DNA from: JAITVM01 sp031551135
Lineage (GTDB): Bacteria > Bacillota > Clostridia > Lachnospirales > JAITVM01
Length of the DNA stretch: 22,022 nt
Assembly: GCA_031551135.1 (NCBI GenBank)
Contig: JAVBOA010000047.1
Span: 1-22,022, forward strand
Direction: 5' to 3'
The position numbers and the translations under genes are program-made. This document shows positions 1 through 7,543 of this stretch, piece by piece. Under the pieces are notes generated by a model. The model saw only the letters and a program-made list of their open reading frames with translations. It ran no database searches and was not told the origin of the DNA. Positions within the stretch are counted from its first letter, which is position 1; each line of letters opens with the position of its first letter.

Positions 1-1
1 A

Positions 2-796
2 AATAAAACAAATATCGGTCTTGTCGAACACGCCAAAAGAGCTTTGGCGGAGAAATGGTTTTACGGATGGGGCGCACATGGTCAAATAGCAACTCCGGCT
101 CTTGTAGAAAGCCTCGTAGAGCAATATAAAAGCATGAATACACATTGGCGTAATTATATGCTTAGAGCCGTCGTAGCCGGAACACGGCTTTGCGATTGCT
201 ATGGTCTCGTAAAAGGGTATCTTTGGCTACAGGATGACGGAAGCTTTAAATATAACGGGCGGCAGGATGTAAATACATCGGGTGCTTTTGCTTTGGCAGA
301 GGAAAAGGGAGCTTTATCTACTATGCCGGACTTGCCGGGGATTATTTTATGGATGCAAGGTCATGTCGCCGTTTATATCGGCGGCGGGAAATTCATAGAA
401 CTTCGCGGCGGCGGAGTCGGAGCAGTTCAAGGAACTGTTAAAAATGGTAGAATTGTTGAAGGTTCAAAATTTACGCATTGGTTTAAAGATGTGAATATCA
501 CATACTTGGAAAATGCAAATATAGATAATATAGTTGAAACTGTAGATAAAATAGAAAGTCAAGTAGCTGAAAAAATTCAAACTGAGGGTAAAATCGATAA
601 ACCGGTCAGCTCAATAACGAATCCCAACAAAGTTAAAATTAGAGTTGATGATAAAATCGTTGAACTTTCCGGTCGGCTCATAAACGGATTTAATTATATC
701 AGTTTGCGCGAAATCGCGCCGATTTTGGGGTATTCCGTGGATTATGACGAGGAGAGCAGATTGGCGGTTTTGAGGAATTTGAATTGGAAAAAATGA
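2..796 (+). CDS. NlpC/P60-like cell-wall peptidase with C-terminal copper-amine-oxidase-N (stalk) domain, 5' partial
   Basis: The reading frame is open from the left edge of the window, so the true start lies outside; the in-frame TTG at 44 has no ribosome binding site and is only an internal codon. The first two thirds resemble papain-like NlpC/P60 (C40) hydrolases, which cut peptide stems of peptidoglycan: a DCYGLV motif puts the likely nucleophile Cys at 197-199, and a GHVAVYIGGG motif puts the likely His at 362-364, with a Glu in KFIEL shortly after. About 30 acidic and polar linker residues follow, then a domain of about 50 residues (KVKIRVDDKIVEL ... ISLREIAPILGYSVDYD) matching the stalk domain common on clostridial secreted proteins. 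The N-terminus, including any signal peptide or phage module, is not visible. It could be an autolysin or a prophage endolysin; the visible part cannot decide. Confidence 0.7.
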   Translation, partial: NKTNIGLVEHAKRALAEKWFYGWGAHGQIATPALVESLVEQYKSMNTHWRNYMLRAVVAGTRLCDCYGLVKGYLWLQDDGSFKYNGRQDVNTSGAFALAEEKGALSTMPDLPGIILWMQGHVAVYIGGGKFIELRGGGVGAVQGTVKNGRIVEGSKFTHWFKDVNITYLENANIDNIVETVDKIESQVAEKIQTEGKIDKPVSSITNPNKVKIRVDDKIVELSGRLINGFNYISLREIAPILGYSVDYDEESRLAVLRNLNWKK

Positions 797-1011
797 ACAA
801 ATCCAAGAAAATATTAATTATAAAAAAATTTGAAACTATATAAAAACAATAGAAGACAGCAAGAATCCTTTTTGTCTGTCCTCTAGAAACCAGAAATTTT
901 AGCTGACAGATAAAAGATTTCTTTGCATAGAATCATTTTCTAAATATTGGCTTTGTGAGCGATCATTTTAAGAAATTTGATAATGCATTTTTATTCCATT
1001 TATATGATATG

Positions 1012-1040
1012 ATGACATTAATTATATATTATGGTATAAT
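1012..1040 (+). promoter_or_regulatory. Sigma-A promoter with extended -10, upstream of the SLH surface protein
   Basis: The -35 hexamer is ATGACA (1012-1017), the spacer is exactly 17 nt, and the -10 is TATAAT (1035-1040) preceded by TG one base upstream (TGGTATAAT), an extended -10. This implies a transcript start near 1047 and an untranslated leader of roughly 330 nt before the SLH gene start at 1381, unless a closer promoter exists that I did not recognise. Confidence 0.6.
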
Positions 1041-1146
1041 TAACCTTAACTATTAATAAACAGATTTAAAACATGTTGCTGAGACAATATATTCTCGTAA
1101 AATCTAAAATAACGGATTTGAGTATTCAAAGTTTGCTAAAAGGAGG

Positions 1147-1185
1147 ATGATGAAATTAAATAAATATTATTATTGCATATTTTAA
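1147..1185 (+). other. Possible 11-12-codon leader peptide frame (weak)
   Basis: Directly after AAAAGGAGG (1138-1146) come two in-frame ATG codons (1147, 1150) and a frame reading MMKLNKYYYCIF then TAA. It lies on the predicted leader RNA between the 1012-1040 promoter and the SLH gene. The spacing between the AGGAGG and the ATG codons is only 0-3 nt, shorter than usual, so translation is doubtful. It may be a leader peptide, or the decayed start of a lost gene. Confidence 0.25.
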
Positions 1186-1380
1186 GTTACTATTCAGCAA
1201 GCTGATGTTTAAAATCAGACATAAAGATAATCCGAACTATCATATTCAATTACATCTTTGAAATTCCATATCAAAATCTTATTTATTAAACTCAATCTTA
1301 GATAACATCTGAGCAAAACTATCAATAAAAGTCTTTAATTCTATAAAAATTTTAAACCATTTAATTAAGGAGATGTTTGT

Positions 1381-4300
1381 TTGATAATTCATAAGCCTAG
1401 AAATATCATTTTTTTGTTAATCATACTTTTAGGAATATTTTCAATGAGCATGCCCATCTTTGCTAGGCCTAATATTCCTTTTAATGGAACTACAGATGGG
1501 GCAGGTAATATTGATACAACTGATTGGCATGAAGTTACAGTAGGATCGTCAGGGTATGATTACAACACTCTTGAAGGAGCCATAAGTAGTATAGATGACA
1601 GTGGTACTATTATAAAAATAATGGATTCCGACATAAGCATAAACAGTATACTCTTACAAGGTAGAAAAAATATAAAGATTACAAGTGGAAGTTCAGCTTT
1701 GACTAAAATTCAAACAGCTGCACATACAAACATAATATACATCGGTATGTGTGAGAACATTATTTTAGAAAATTTGAATATTACAGCAGAAAATCCAATT
1801 ACTTCAGGTGCTGGGGCATTTATTTGGGATAGTAGCCATGTTGTACTGAAAGATATGAAGATAATACTTAATCTTGCGACGACAGATAATAATAATGATG
1901 ATATTATAGACTTCATGTTTTCTAAATATTGTACAGTCGATAATGTTGATTTGATTGGATGCACAGCTTCCGAAACAGAACCAAAGGATATATTACGTGC
2001 TATTGGCACAAGTCAAGAGAGTGATTTTATAAAGATTTCGAACCTCACTCTACCTAATACATCTGATGGATGGAATGTAGCACTGATTAGTTATCCTGAT
2101 TTGAATTCCGAGCCTACAAATATTAATATTGATTTTGAATATTTTGTTTCTTATTATGCCTCAAATTCACGTCACAATATACTTGCTTTTGCTTCTGAAG
2201 CAGAAGCCCTTAAATTTGCAAAAGATCATCCTATGCTAGGAGGTAGAAATATTGAGAGCATTATGTACAAAGATGGATTCATTGTGACATCTGTTGAAAC
2301 ATGGAAGGGAGCATTACAATTTTTATCGCATCCTGATCGCACGACGGATTCTACTCTTGGTCATACAATTAATCATAAAGGGACATTCGATGCTTCTGAT
2401 TTGGAATTGTATGTAAATACAAATGGGCAGACAGAATTTGAATTTAAGGCCAATTATGACAATTCTAAAATAAATTTTGAGTTTAATAGTTACACTCCAG
2501 CCATAACTTTTACCAGTTTAGATGAAGCAATATGTTCATCAAATTCAATAAATTTAATTAACAATAAGATTACCTTGACATCTGGAAATAAACTGGGAAC
2601 AACTGAAATAATTGTTGCAGACAATGCTTTCGGGAAATTAGGTACGTTTAACGTAACTGTGAAGCAAGTAACTCCACCTACACAGTATACTGTAACATTT
2701 GATTCCAAAGGGGGTACTTCCGTGCCGTCTCAAAAGGTTGATACTGGACAGAAAATTGTCAAGCCACCTGACCCTACAAAAAATGGTTATAAATTTCTAG
2801 GTTGGCTAAGACCAAACGGAAACTTGTGGAATTTTAACAATGCTACAGTAACCAGAGATATTACTTTGACTGCTGATTGGGAAGCAATTGAATATACAGT
2901 TACTTTTGATGCCGATGGAGGAACTCCGATTCCGGATATTCAGACTAAAAAATATGACGAAAAAATAACTAAGCCAACAGATCCAACAAAAGATGGATTT
3001 AATTTTTTAGGATGGTTTGATGGTAGCAACGAATGGAATTTTGCTACTGGGGTTGTGACTAAAGATATATCGCTTAAAGCGAAGTGGAAACCACAAGCCA
3101 CCGGAACAAAATTTACAGTAACATTCGATTCGGATGGCGGCACTCCTACTCCGATAAATCAAATATTAAACTTGAATGATAGAGTAACTGAACCTACCGC
3201 TCCTATCAAAAGCGGATTTAATTTCCTTGGTTGGTATGATGGTAATACTAAATGGGATTTTAATAAAGCTGTAATAGCAGATGTGGTACTTAAAGCAAAA
3301 TGGGAGGCTGTAGACGCTGAATATTCTATCTCCGGCTCACTTAGTGAAGCAGGCGCTAGAACGATTGCATATACTGTAGATGGCATTTCAAAAAATATTA
3401 CTACAGGCTCTGATGGAAAATTTACGATTAGCGGAATACAACAAGGTCAAACAGTTAATATTACACCTCCAGCTATTTCAGGCTATACAGTTTCACCGAC
3501 ATCGCTTAACTATAGTAATGTGGTCAAAGATCATACAGATGCAAACTTTATATATACGAAAAGAGACGCTAATACATACATTGTAAACTTCTTTACAGAA
3601 AGCAACGCTAGCAACCCATATAGAACAATATCTGTCGCATCCGGTGGAAAAGCAATTCGACCTACTGAACCGACAAAATATGGATACACTTTTATCGGGT
3701 GGTATTTATCAAATGGAACAAGGTGGAACTTTGATAACGATATAGTTACATCAAATGTAAATCTTTATGCAAAATGGGCTCAAAATGTTGATACTTATAC
3801 TATTTCTGGTTCGTTAAACATAAATGGTATTAGGACTATTAATTATACTGTTGATGGAAGATCATATACTGTTGATACTGATTCATACGGTAATTATGCT
3901 ATAACAGGTATAATTAGAAATCAAAAAGTAGTTGTTACGCCTCCTTATGTTTGGGGATACTCGGTATATCCAGACTATTTGGATTTAGGGAATATAACTT
4001 CAAGCCGAACGAATATTAATTTTTACTATACATGGAGTAACTACAATGAAAGTTCTGGAGATAGCAGTTCTTCTGATGGTGGATCAACATGGACTCCATC
4101 GACATCACCTAGTCCGTCTCCATCACCTTCACCGACTACAACAACTTCCGCATCTAAAACTCCTACTTTAACACCATCGCCTAGCACTACAAATTTGGGG
4201 ATAGAAGAAATACCAAAGGGTACTCCTAAACCAGTATTGAATAAGCCATATATTTTTGGATTTGAAGATGGTTTGCTAAGACCAAATGGTTCTCTTAGCA

Positions 4301-4794
4301 GAGCACAGCTAGCACAAATACTCTATAATCTGTATTTTGATGACGAAAGTTTTAATATGAATCATGGATTCCCAGATGTAAAAGCTGGAGATTGGTATAA
4401 TAAAGCTGTTGCCTTCGCTAAAGCTTGTAACTATATGGTTGGAGATGGTAAATTTAGACCTAATGATCCTGTTACAAGGGCAGAATTTTGCACCGTTTTT
4501 GCAAACGTAAAGCAATTGACTGGTAGAAAAACAATGCCATTTGGTGATGTTGTAGGGCATTGGGGTTTAATAAGCATGGAAAAAATTTTTGCAGTTGGAG
4601 CAATTTCAGGATTTCCTGATGATAACACTTTCCGTCCGAACGATCCGATTACTCGCGCACAAGTTTGCACCATAATAAACAAACTTGAAGATTATGAAAA
4701 AATATATGATACTAACAAGACCTTCCCTGATTTATTAGACAGTCATTGGGCGTTTATTGACATGATGATAGCTGCAAATGGGCATACAAAATAA
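1381..4794 (+). CDS. Secreted S-layer-homology protein with Listeria-Bacteroides (InlB B-like) repeats
   Basis: A 1137-residue exported protein. The start is TTG at 1381 with AAGGAG at 1367-1372 (8 nt spacing); the ATG at 1373 is a decoy that stops after three codons. Residues 1-28 are a signal peptide (hydrophobic core FLLIILLGIFSMSM, cleavage likely after IFA). Residues ~30-300 look like a right-handed beta-helix (repeated short strands such as NIIYIGMCENIILENLNITAE in two pieces). Four Flg_new/InlB B-type repeats with the FLGW/FIGWY signature and TLTADW/LKAKW ends start near residues 436, 505, 578 and 733. Two related beta domains (YSISGSL..., YTISGSL...), like carboxypeptidase-regulatory domains, start near 648 and 806, alternating with repeat 4. 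A Ser/Thr/Pro linker (~886-950) leads to the SLH anchor (~951-1137), with RPN.SLSRAQ, RPNDPVTRAE and RPNDPITRAQ motifs. SLH domains bind pyruvylated wall polymers; the adhesive or substrate-binding role of the rest is inference. Confidence 0.88.
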   Translation: MIIHKPRNIIFLLIILLGIFSMSMPIFARPNIPFNGTTDGAGNIDTTDWHEVTVGSSGYDYNTLEGAISSIDDSGTIIKIMDSDISINSILLQGRKNIKITSGSSALTKIQTAAHTNIIYIGMCENIILENLNITAENPITSGAGAFIWDSSHVVLKDMKIILNLATTDNNNDDIIDFMFSKYCTVDNVDLIGCTASETEPKDILRAIGTSQESDFIKISNLTLPNTSDGWNVALISYPDLNSEPTNINIDFEYFVSYYASNSRHNILAFASEAEALKFAKDHPMLGGRNIESIMYKDGFIVTSVETWKGALQFLSHPDRTTDSTLGHTINHKGTFDASDLELYVNTNGQTEFEFKANYDNSKINFEFNSYTPAITFTSLDEAICSSNSINLINNKITLTSGNKLGTTEIIVADNAFGKLGTFNVTVKQVTPPTQYTVTFDSKGGTSVPSQKVDTGQKIVKPPDPTKNGYKFLGWLRPNGNLWNFNNATVTRDITLTADWEAIEYTVTFDADGGTPIPDIQTKKYDEKITKPTDPTKDGFNFLGWFDGSNEWNFATGVVTKDISLKAKWKPQATGTKFTVTFDSDGGTPTPINQILNLNDRVTEPTAPIKSGFNFLGWYDGNTKWDFNKAVIADVVLKAKWEAVDAEYSISGSLSEAGARTIAYTVDGISKNITTGSDGKFTISGIQQGQTVNITPPAISGYTVSPTSLNYSNVVKDHTDANFIYTKRDANTYIVNFFTESNASNPYRTISVASGGKAIRPTEPTKYGYTFIGWYLSNGTRWNFDNDIVTSNVNLYAKWAQNVDTYTISGSLNINGIRTINYTVDGRSYTVDTDSYGNYAITGIIRNQKVVVTPPYVWGYSVYPDYLDLGNITSSRTNINFYYTWSNYNESSGDSSSSDGGSTWTPSTSPSPSPSPSPTTTTSASKTPTLTPSPSTTNLGIEEIPKGTPKPVLNKPYIFGFEDGLLRPNGSLSRAQLAQILYNLYFDDESFNMNHGFPDVKAGDWYNKAVAFAKACNYMVGDGKFRPNDPVTRAEFCTVFANVKQLTGRKTMPFGDVVGHWGLISMEKIFAVGAISGFPDDNTFRPNDPITRAQVCTIINKLEDYEKIYDTNKTFPDLLDSHWAFIDMMIAANGHTK

Positions 4795-4822
4795 TAATTA
4801 AAAGATTGCTATAAAAAAAGCG

Positions 4823-4856
4823 AAAGCCTAACAATACTATTCTGTTAGGCTTTTAT
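4823..4856 (+). terminator. Rho-independent terminator of the SLH gene
   Basis: An 11-bp perfect stem (AAAGCCTAACA at 4823-4833 with TGTTAGGCTTT at 4843-4853), a 9-nt loop, then TTTTATTT. It begins 28 nt after the stop codon of the SLH gene. Confidence 0.85.
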
Positions 4857-5017
4857 TTAATAGGAATCCATAGTTGAAAAATCTGAATCTCATAAAACAG
4901 ACATTCTATCATATACAAATATTATCTACTTGTGTGGAAAGCTTGTAGAATTATGCTTTGATTTTAGCTTTAGTTTACATTAATTTAATTGACAATAATA
5001 TTGCTTCTCTATAGCTC

Positions 5018-5250
5018 TTATACTATTCTCAAAAATAATAGTCGATAGAATTGCACAGTTGTTGTATAATAAGTCGGGGTGATAAGAATGCCAAAGACAT
5101 ATACCATAAGTAGAAGCGACATAGAAATCCTTACAAAAGCGCGTCGGGAGAATCATCATGATAAACAAGTGATATTGAACAAGGTCCTCGCATGCGTTAT
5201 AATATTCGAACGAGAGAAATCTTGTGGGGAAATAGCCGCATGTACTTGTC
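5018..5250 (+). mobile_element. Remnant of an IS630/mariner-type insertion sequence (left end and transposase N-terminus)
   Basis: The stretch from 5018 begins TTATACTATTCTC, close to the ends of the MITE-like elements at 15110 and 19637, followed within 70 nt by a transposase-like start (see the pseudogene at 5088). No matching right end or DDE catalytic part is present, because the 3' portion has been replaced by the end of the ftsK-like gene. The boundaries are approximate and the family assignment rests on the short N-terminal similarity. Confidence 0.35.
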
Positions 5251-5297
5251 TAGTGTGTAGCGGCTATTTTCATGCATTTAGCTTAAATTTTCTTTGA
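5088..5297 (+). pseudogene. Truncated IS630-type transposase, N-terminal helix-turn-helix part only
   Basis: The frame starts ATG at 5088 behind GGGGTG (5075-5080) and reads MPKTYTISRSDIEILTKARR, then a helix-turn-helix-like stretch (VLACVIIFEREKSCGEIAACT). This order (IS..DIE.L..ARR, K.V..K.LA, then GEIA) matches the start of IS630-family transposases as I know them, which should continue for another 200-300 residues to a DDE nuclease. Here homology fades at about 5245, within a hairpin, and the frame runs into the opposite-strand ftsK-like gene end at 5278. It is most likely a dead fragment. An unrelated small DNA-binding protein cannot be excluded. Confidence 0.42.
5230..5269 (-). terminator. 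Hairpin after the ftsK-like operon (probable weak terminator)
   Basis: A perfect 10-bp inverted repeat (AAATAGCCGC at 5230-5239, GCGGCTATTT at 5260-5269) with a 20-nt loop lies 8 nt past the ftsK-like stop codon. The run of T after the stem is short in both directions, so its strength as an intrinsic terminator is uncertain. Confidence 0.4.
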
Positions 5298-7053
5298 AAT
5301 TTTCCCACTCTTCGATTGATTGCAAAGCCAACCGAGCCGGATCATTCGAGCTTTCTTTTTCCGGATGTATAATTAGTCCGAGGTTGTCTATTTCAGTGTA
5401 GATTTCTCTTGCTCCGTAAAATTGTTTTTTTAGCCAGTTCTGGACTTTTGTTATTGAAATAGAGCCAGCCTCAATCGCATTTTTGATCACCTCTTCAGCC
5501 TCCGCACTTATTTTATCTTTTGGTTCGTTTGGTAAATAAATCACATTGCCTTTTTCTGCAAGATTATGTTTAATAGATGGTGTTTCTAAATAATCTGCAA
5601 ATATGAAATCGTCTTCTCTTTTTACAACATCTACAAGTCCTAAGATATTGGAATCAGTTATGCTCAAACCCTGAACTCTATACATAGGGGAATGAATTGT
5701 TTTTATAAGCATATCGCCTTTACTCATAAGTTTTTCGGCTCCAGTTTCGTCTAAAATCACTTTTGAAGAATGTTGAGATGACGTTTTCAAAGCGATTCGT
5801 GTGGCTATCGTGGCTTTTATATCACTGCCTGTTTTATCTGACAATGGATTCAGAATTGAGAAAATAAAATGAATTCCGCAAGAACGAGATTTCCGGATAA
5901 GTTTTTCTAATAATTCTATAATAGAATCATGTTTTTTACCTGTAATATCAGCCATTTCATCAACTATTACAATGATTCGGCTCATTTGAAATCCATCCTT
6001 TTGGTTGTATTCTTCAATATTTCTAACCTCATTTTCCTTAAAAGTCTCATTTCTTTTCCTTGCTTCTAAATCTATGAAATTTAAAGCGTCGGAAACTCCT
6101 TCTATATCTTCGATAATAGGAAATAATAGGTGCTGTATATTTCTATAAAAAGCAAATTCAACACCGTCTTTTAAGTCGATCAACACAAATTTCAGCTCAT
6201 GAGGGCTATTTTTCATTATTAGACTGCAAATTATATTATTTATGAAAGTTGATTTGCCGCCTCCGCTTATCCCGCCTACTATTGCATGTGGAAAACTGGC
6301 GATATTTTCATAAATCATATTGCCCTTTTCATCAGTGCCTATCGGTATATTTAATTTAGCACCATTTAAAAATTCCGGAGATTTGCAAACTTTAGCAAAA
6401 GATGATTGAGGATATCTTTTGCCAAAATTTATGCCGGTATCTTTGGATTCAGGCGTTCCGGTTGCGTATGGAAATCTAAACTGTTTACTGTCGTTATCTT
6501 TACCAGCAAAAACTTTATCTTCTTCGAACATATTCCCTAAAATTAGATTTTTCATATCAGTCAAATAAATATTCATGAGCTTTGCTACGAAAAAGAATAC
6601 AAGCATAAATAATAATATAACCGACATATATGATCCAAGGATTTCTCCTAAAGCTGAATCAATCATATATCCTATTGAGCCTCCGTCAAAGCCTGCTATA
6701 GATAGAACGCCTTGCACTGAAAACAAAGTAAGTAATGCATAATTTAATTTTGAATAAAACTTTGGATTTTTAGCTTTTAGCATAAACGCAGAGTGGATTC
6801 CAAGTATTAAAGGCAGAATAAATTTTGTTGCGCCAAATGAATCACTTAGCACTCCATTGAGCCAACTTCCAATCGAACCACTGTCCTCATTGAAAATACA
6901 CATAATTGAAACTATTGAAAAAAGTAATGTAAAAAAACTAATGGATTCTACTGTAGATTTTTTTATCTTAAAAGTCTTCTTTATTTTTATCCCTCCCATA
7001 TTATTTTTTGCATGCCCCTTCTCATTTGCCCCTATAAAAAAATAATCCGACAA
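5278..7053 (-). CDS. Membrane-anchored FtsK/SpoIIIE-family DNA translocase
   Basis: A 591-residue protein predicted to pump double-stranded DNA using ATP. The N-terminus holds four hydrophobic segments (about 36-54, 76-92, 104-121, 141-163), as in FtsK/SpoIIIE. A short linker follows, then the RecA-like motor: Walker A GGISGGGKST (260-269), FVLIDLKDG (289-297), Walker B IIVIVDEMAD (360-369), and the family signature SSKVILDETGAEKLMSKGDM (429-448). The last part (about 518-565, SISITKVQNWLKKQFYGARE) resembles the DNA-sequence-reading gamma winged helix. It is shorter than housekeeping FtsK (typically 750+ residues), closer in size to plasmid TraB-like or element-borne translocases. The TTG start at 7053 has AAGGGG 4 nt upstream, but that sequence lies in a perfect hairpin (7058-7093). 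The internal ATG at 6997-6999 is a possible alternative but lacks a well-placed binding site. It is the last gene of the actin-like operon. Confidence 0.88.
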   Translation of the reverse strand: MSDYFFIGANEKGHAKNNMGGIKIKKTFKIKKSTVESISFFTLLFSIVSIMCIFNEDSGSIGSWLNGVLSDSFGATKFILPLILGIHSAFMLKAKNPKFYSKLNYALLTLFSVQGVLSIAGFDGGSIGYMIDSALGEILGSYMSVILLFMLVFFFVAKLMNIYLTDMKNLILGNMFEEDKVFAGKDNDSKQFRFPYATGTPESKDTGINFGKRYPQSSFAKVCKSPEFLNGAKLNIPIGTDEKGNMIYENIASFPHAIVGGISGGGKSTFINNIICSLIMKNSPHELKFVLIDLKDGVEFAFYRNIQHLLFPIIEDIEGVSDALNFIDLEARKRNETFKENEVRNIEEYNQKDGFQMSRIIVIVDEMADITGKKHDSIIELLEKLIRKSRSCGIHFIFSILNPLSDKTGSDIKATIATRIALKTSSQHSSKVILDETGAEKLMSKGDMLIKTIHSPMYRVQGLSITDSNILGLVDVVKREDDFIFADYLETPSIKHNLAEKGNVIYLPNEPKDKISAEAEEVIKNAIEAGSISITKVQNWLKKQFYGAREIYTEIDNLGLIIHPEKESSNDPARLALQSIEEWENFKENLS

Positions 7054-7057
7054 AATA

Positions 7058-7119
7058 CCCCTTCGGAAGTGGCAAAAGGTACTTCCGAAGGGGCAAAAGT
7101 GGTAAAGTGGCGGAAGTGG
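7058..7119 (-). promoter_or_regulatory. Perfect 13-bp hairpin over the ftsK ribosome binding site plus AAGTGG repeats
   Basis: Arms CCCCTTCGGAAGT (7058-7070) and ACTTCCGAAGGGG (7081-7093) are perfectly complementary around a 10-nt loop. On the - strand transcript the second arm contains the AAGGGG that would serve the TTG start at 7053, so the structure would hide it. Next to it, AAGTGG recurs at 7067, 7097, 7105 and 7114 (+ strand). It may be a translational switch, an intra-operon terminator (TATTTT follows the stem) or a protein-binding iteron-like site. Confidence 0.55.
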
Positions 7120-7129
7120 CTTTTCTATT

Positions 7130-7474
7130 TCACCTAAAACTTTTCTGTTTATATTTCACAATTTTGATTAATGTATTTACAATATCCAGAAGTTTTAAAA
7201 CGATTCTAATTAGCATCAGAGATTTCAATTTGTATTTTCCATGCGTACAATATTTGCGGTAATAATTTTTCTCATAATATTTGAAAGCAATTTCAAGCGG
7301 TATCGGGATCACCAAATATTTCAGAAATCCGAAATAATTAAATATAATCGGAAGTGTATTACCTAAAGCCGAATATCCATCCGGCGGCAACCGAGTATAC
7401 AAAAATAACATTGCAGAACCTATAAATCCTAGGAAAAGCACAATAAAAACCTTTCTTGATTCCTTGTAAGGCAC
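7130..7474 (-). CDS. Small hypothetical membrane protein of the actin/FtsK operon
   Basis: A 114-residue protein that I do not recognise. Two clear hydrophobic segments are visible (residues ~8-26, KVFIVLFLGFIGSAMLFLY, and ~39-60, ALGNTLPIIFNYFGFLKYLVIP), followed by a basic, tyrosine-rich tail (KYYEKNYYRKY...KYKQKSFR) likely on the cytoplasmic side. The start is GTG at 7474; the best upstream binding site (AAGGCGG) sits 12 nt away, rather far. The frame is the same as that of the upstream actin-like gene and begins after its TGA at 7544. The location between an actin ATPase and a membrane DNA pump suggests a membrane adaptor, but that is inference only. Confidence 0.6.
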   Translation of the reverse strand: MPYKESRKVFIVLFLGFIGSAMLFLYTRLPPDGYSALGNTLPIIFNYFGFLKYLVIPIPLEIAFKYYEKNYYRKYCTHGKYKLKSLMLIRIVLKLLDIVNTLIKIVKYKQKSFR

Positions 7475-7543
7475 TTGTTCGCAAATCCGCCTTAAATTTT
7501 CATTTTTCTTGTTGTCTAAAATTGTATATCGCCTTCTTTCTAA

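Larger units (their letters stand above)
797..1380. other. 584-bp AT-rich intergenic region without a convincing gene
   Basis: I see no protein of recognisable character here on either strand. Between 851 and 915 there are competing imperfect inverted repeats (GACAG/CTGTC around 855-880, and TCTGTC/GACAGA at 875-880 and 905-910) that may be a weak terminator region for the upstream gene. A strong promoter lies at 1012-1040 and a 12-codon mini-frame behind an AGGAGG at 1141-1146; both are listed separately. The rest is low-complexity A+T. Confidence 0.6.

Noticed and set aside
1373..1384. ATG at 1373 as the start of the SLH gene
   Set aside because: It is out of frame and stops after three codons; TTG at 1381 gives a proper signal peptide and an 8-nt spacing to AAGGAG.
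2880..3320. DNA-level tandem repeats in the SLH gene as a CRISPR or satellite
   Set aside because: They are diverged protein repeats (FLGW type) within one open frame; there are no short identical repeats with unique spacers anywhere in the window.
5040..5070. Promoter TTGCAC...TATAAT before the IS630-like fragment
   Set aside because: The spacing between TTGCAC and TATAAT is only 8 nt, and the correctly spaced hexamer (TCGATA) is weak, so I do not list it as a promoter.
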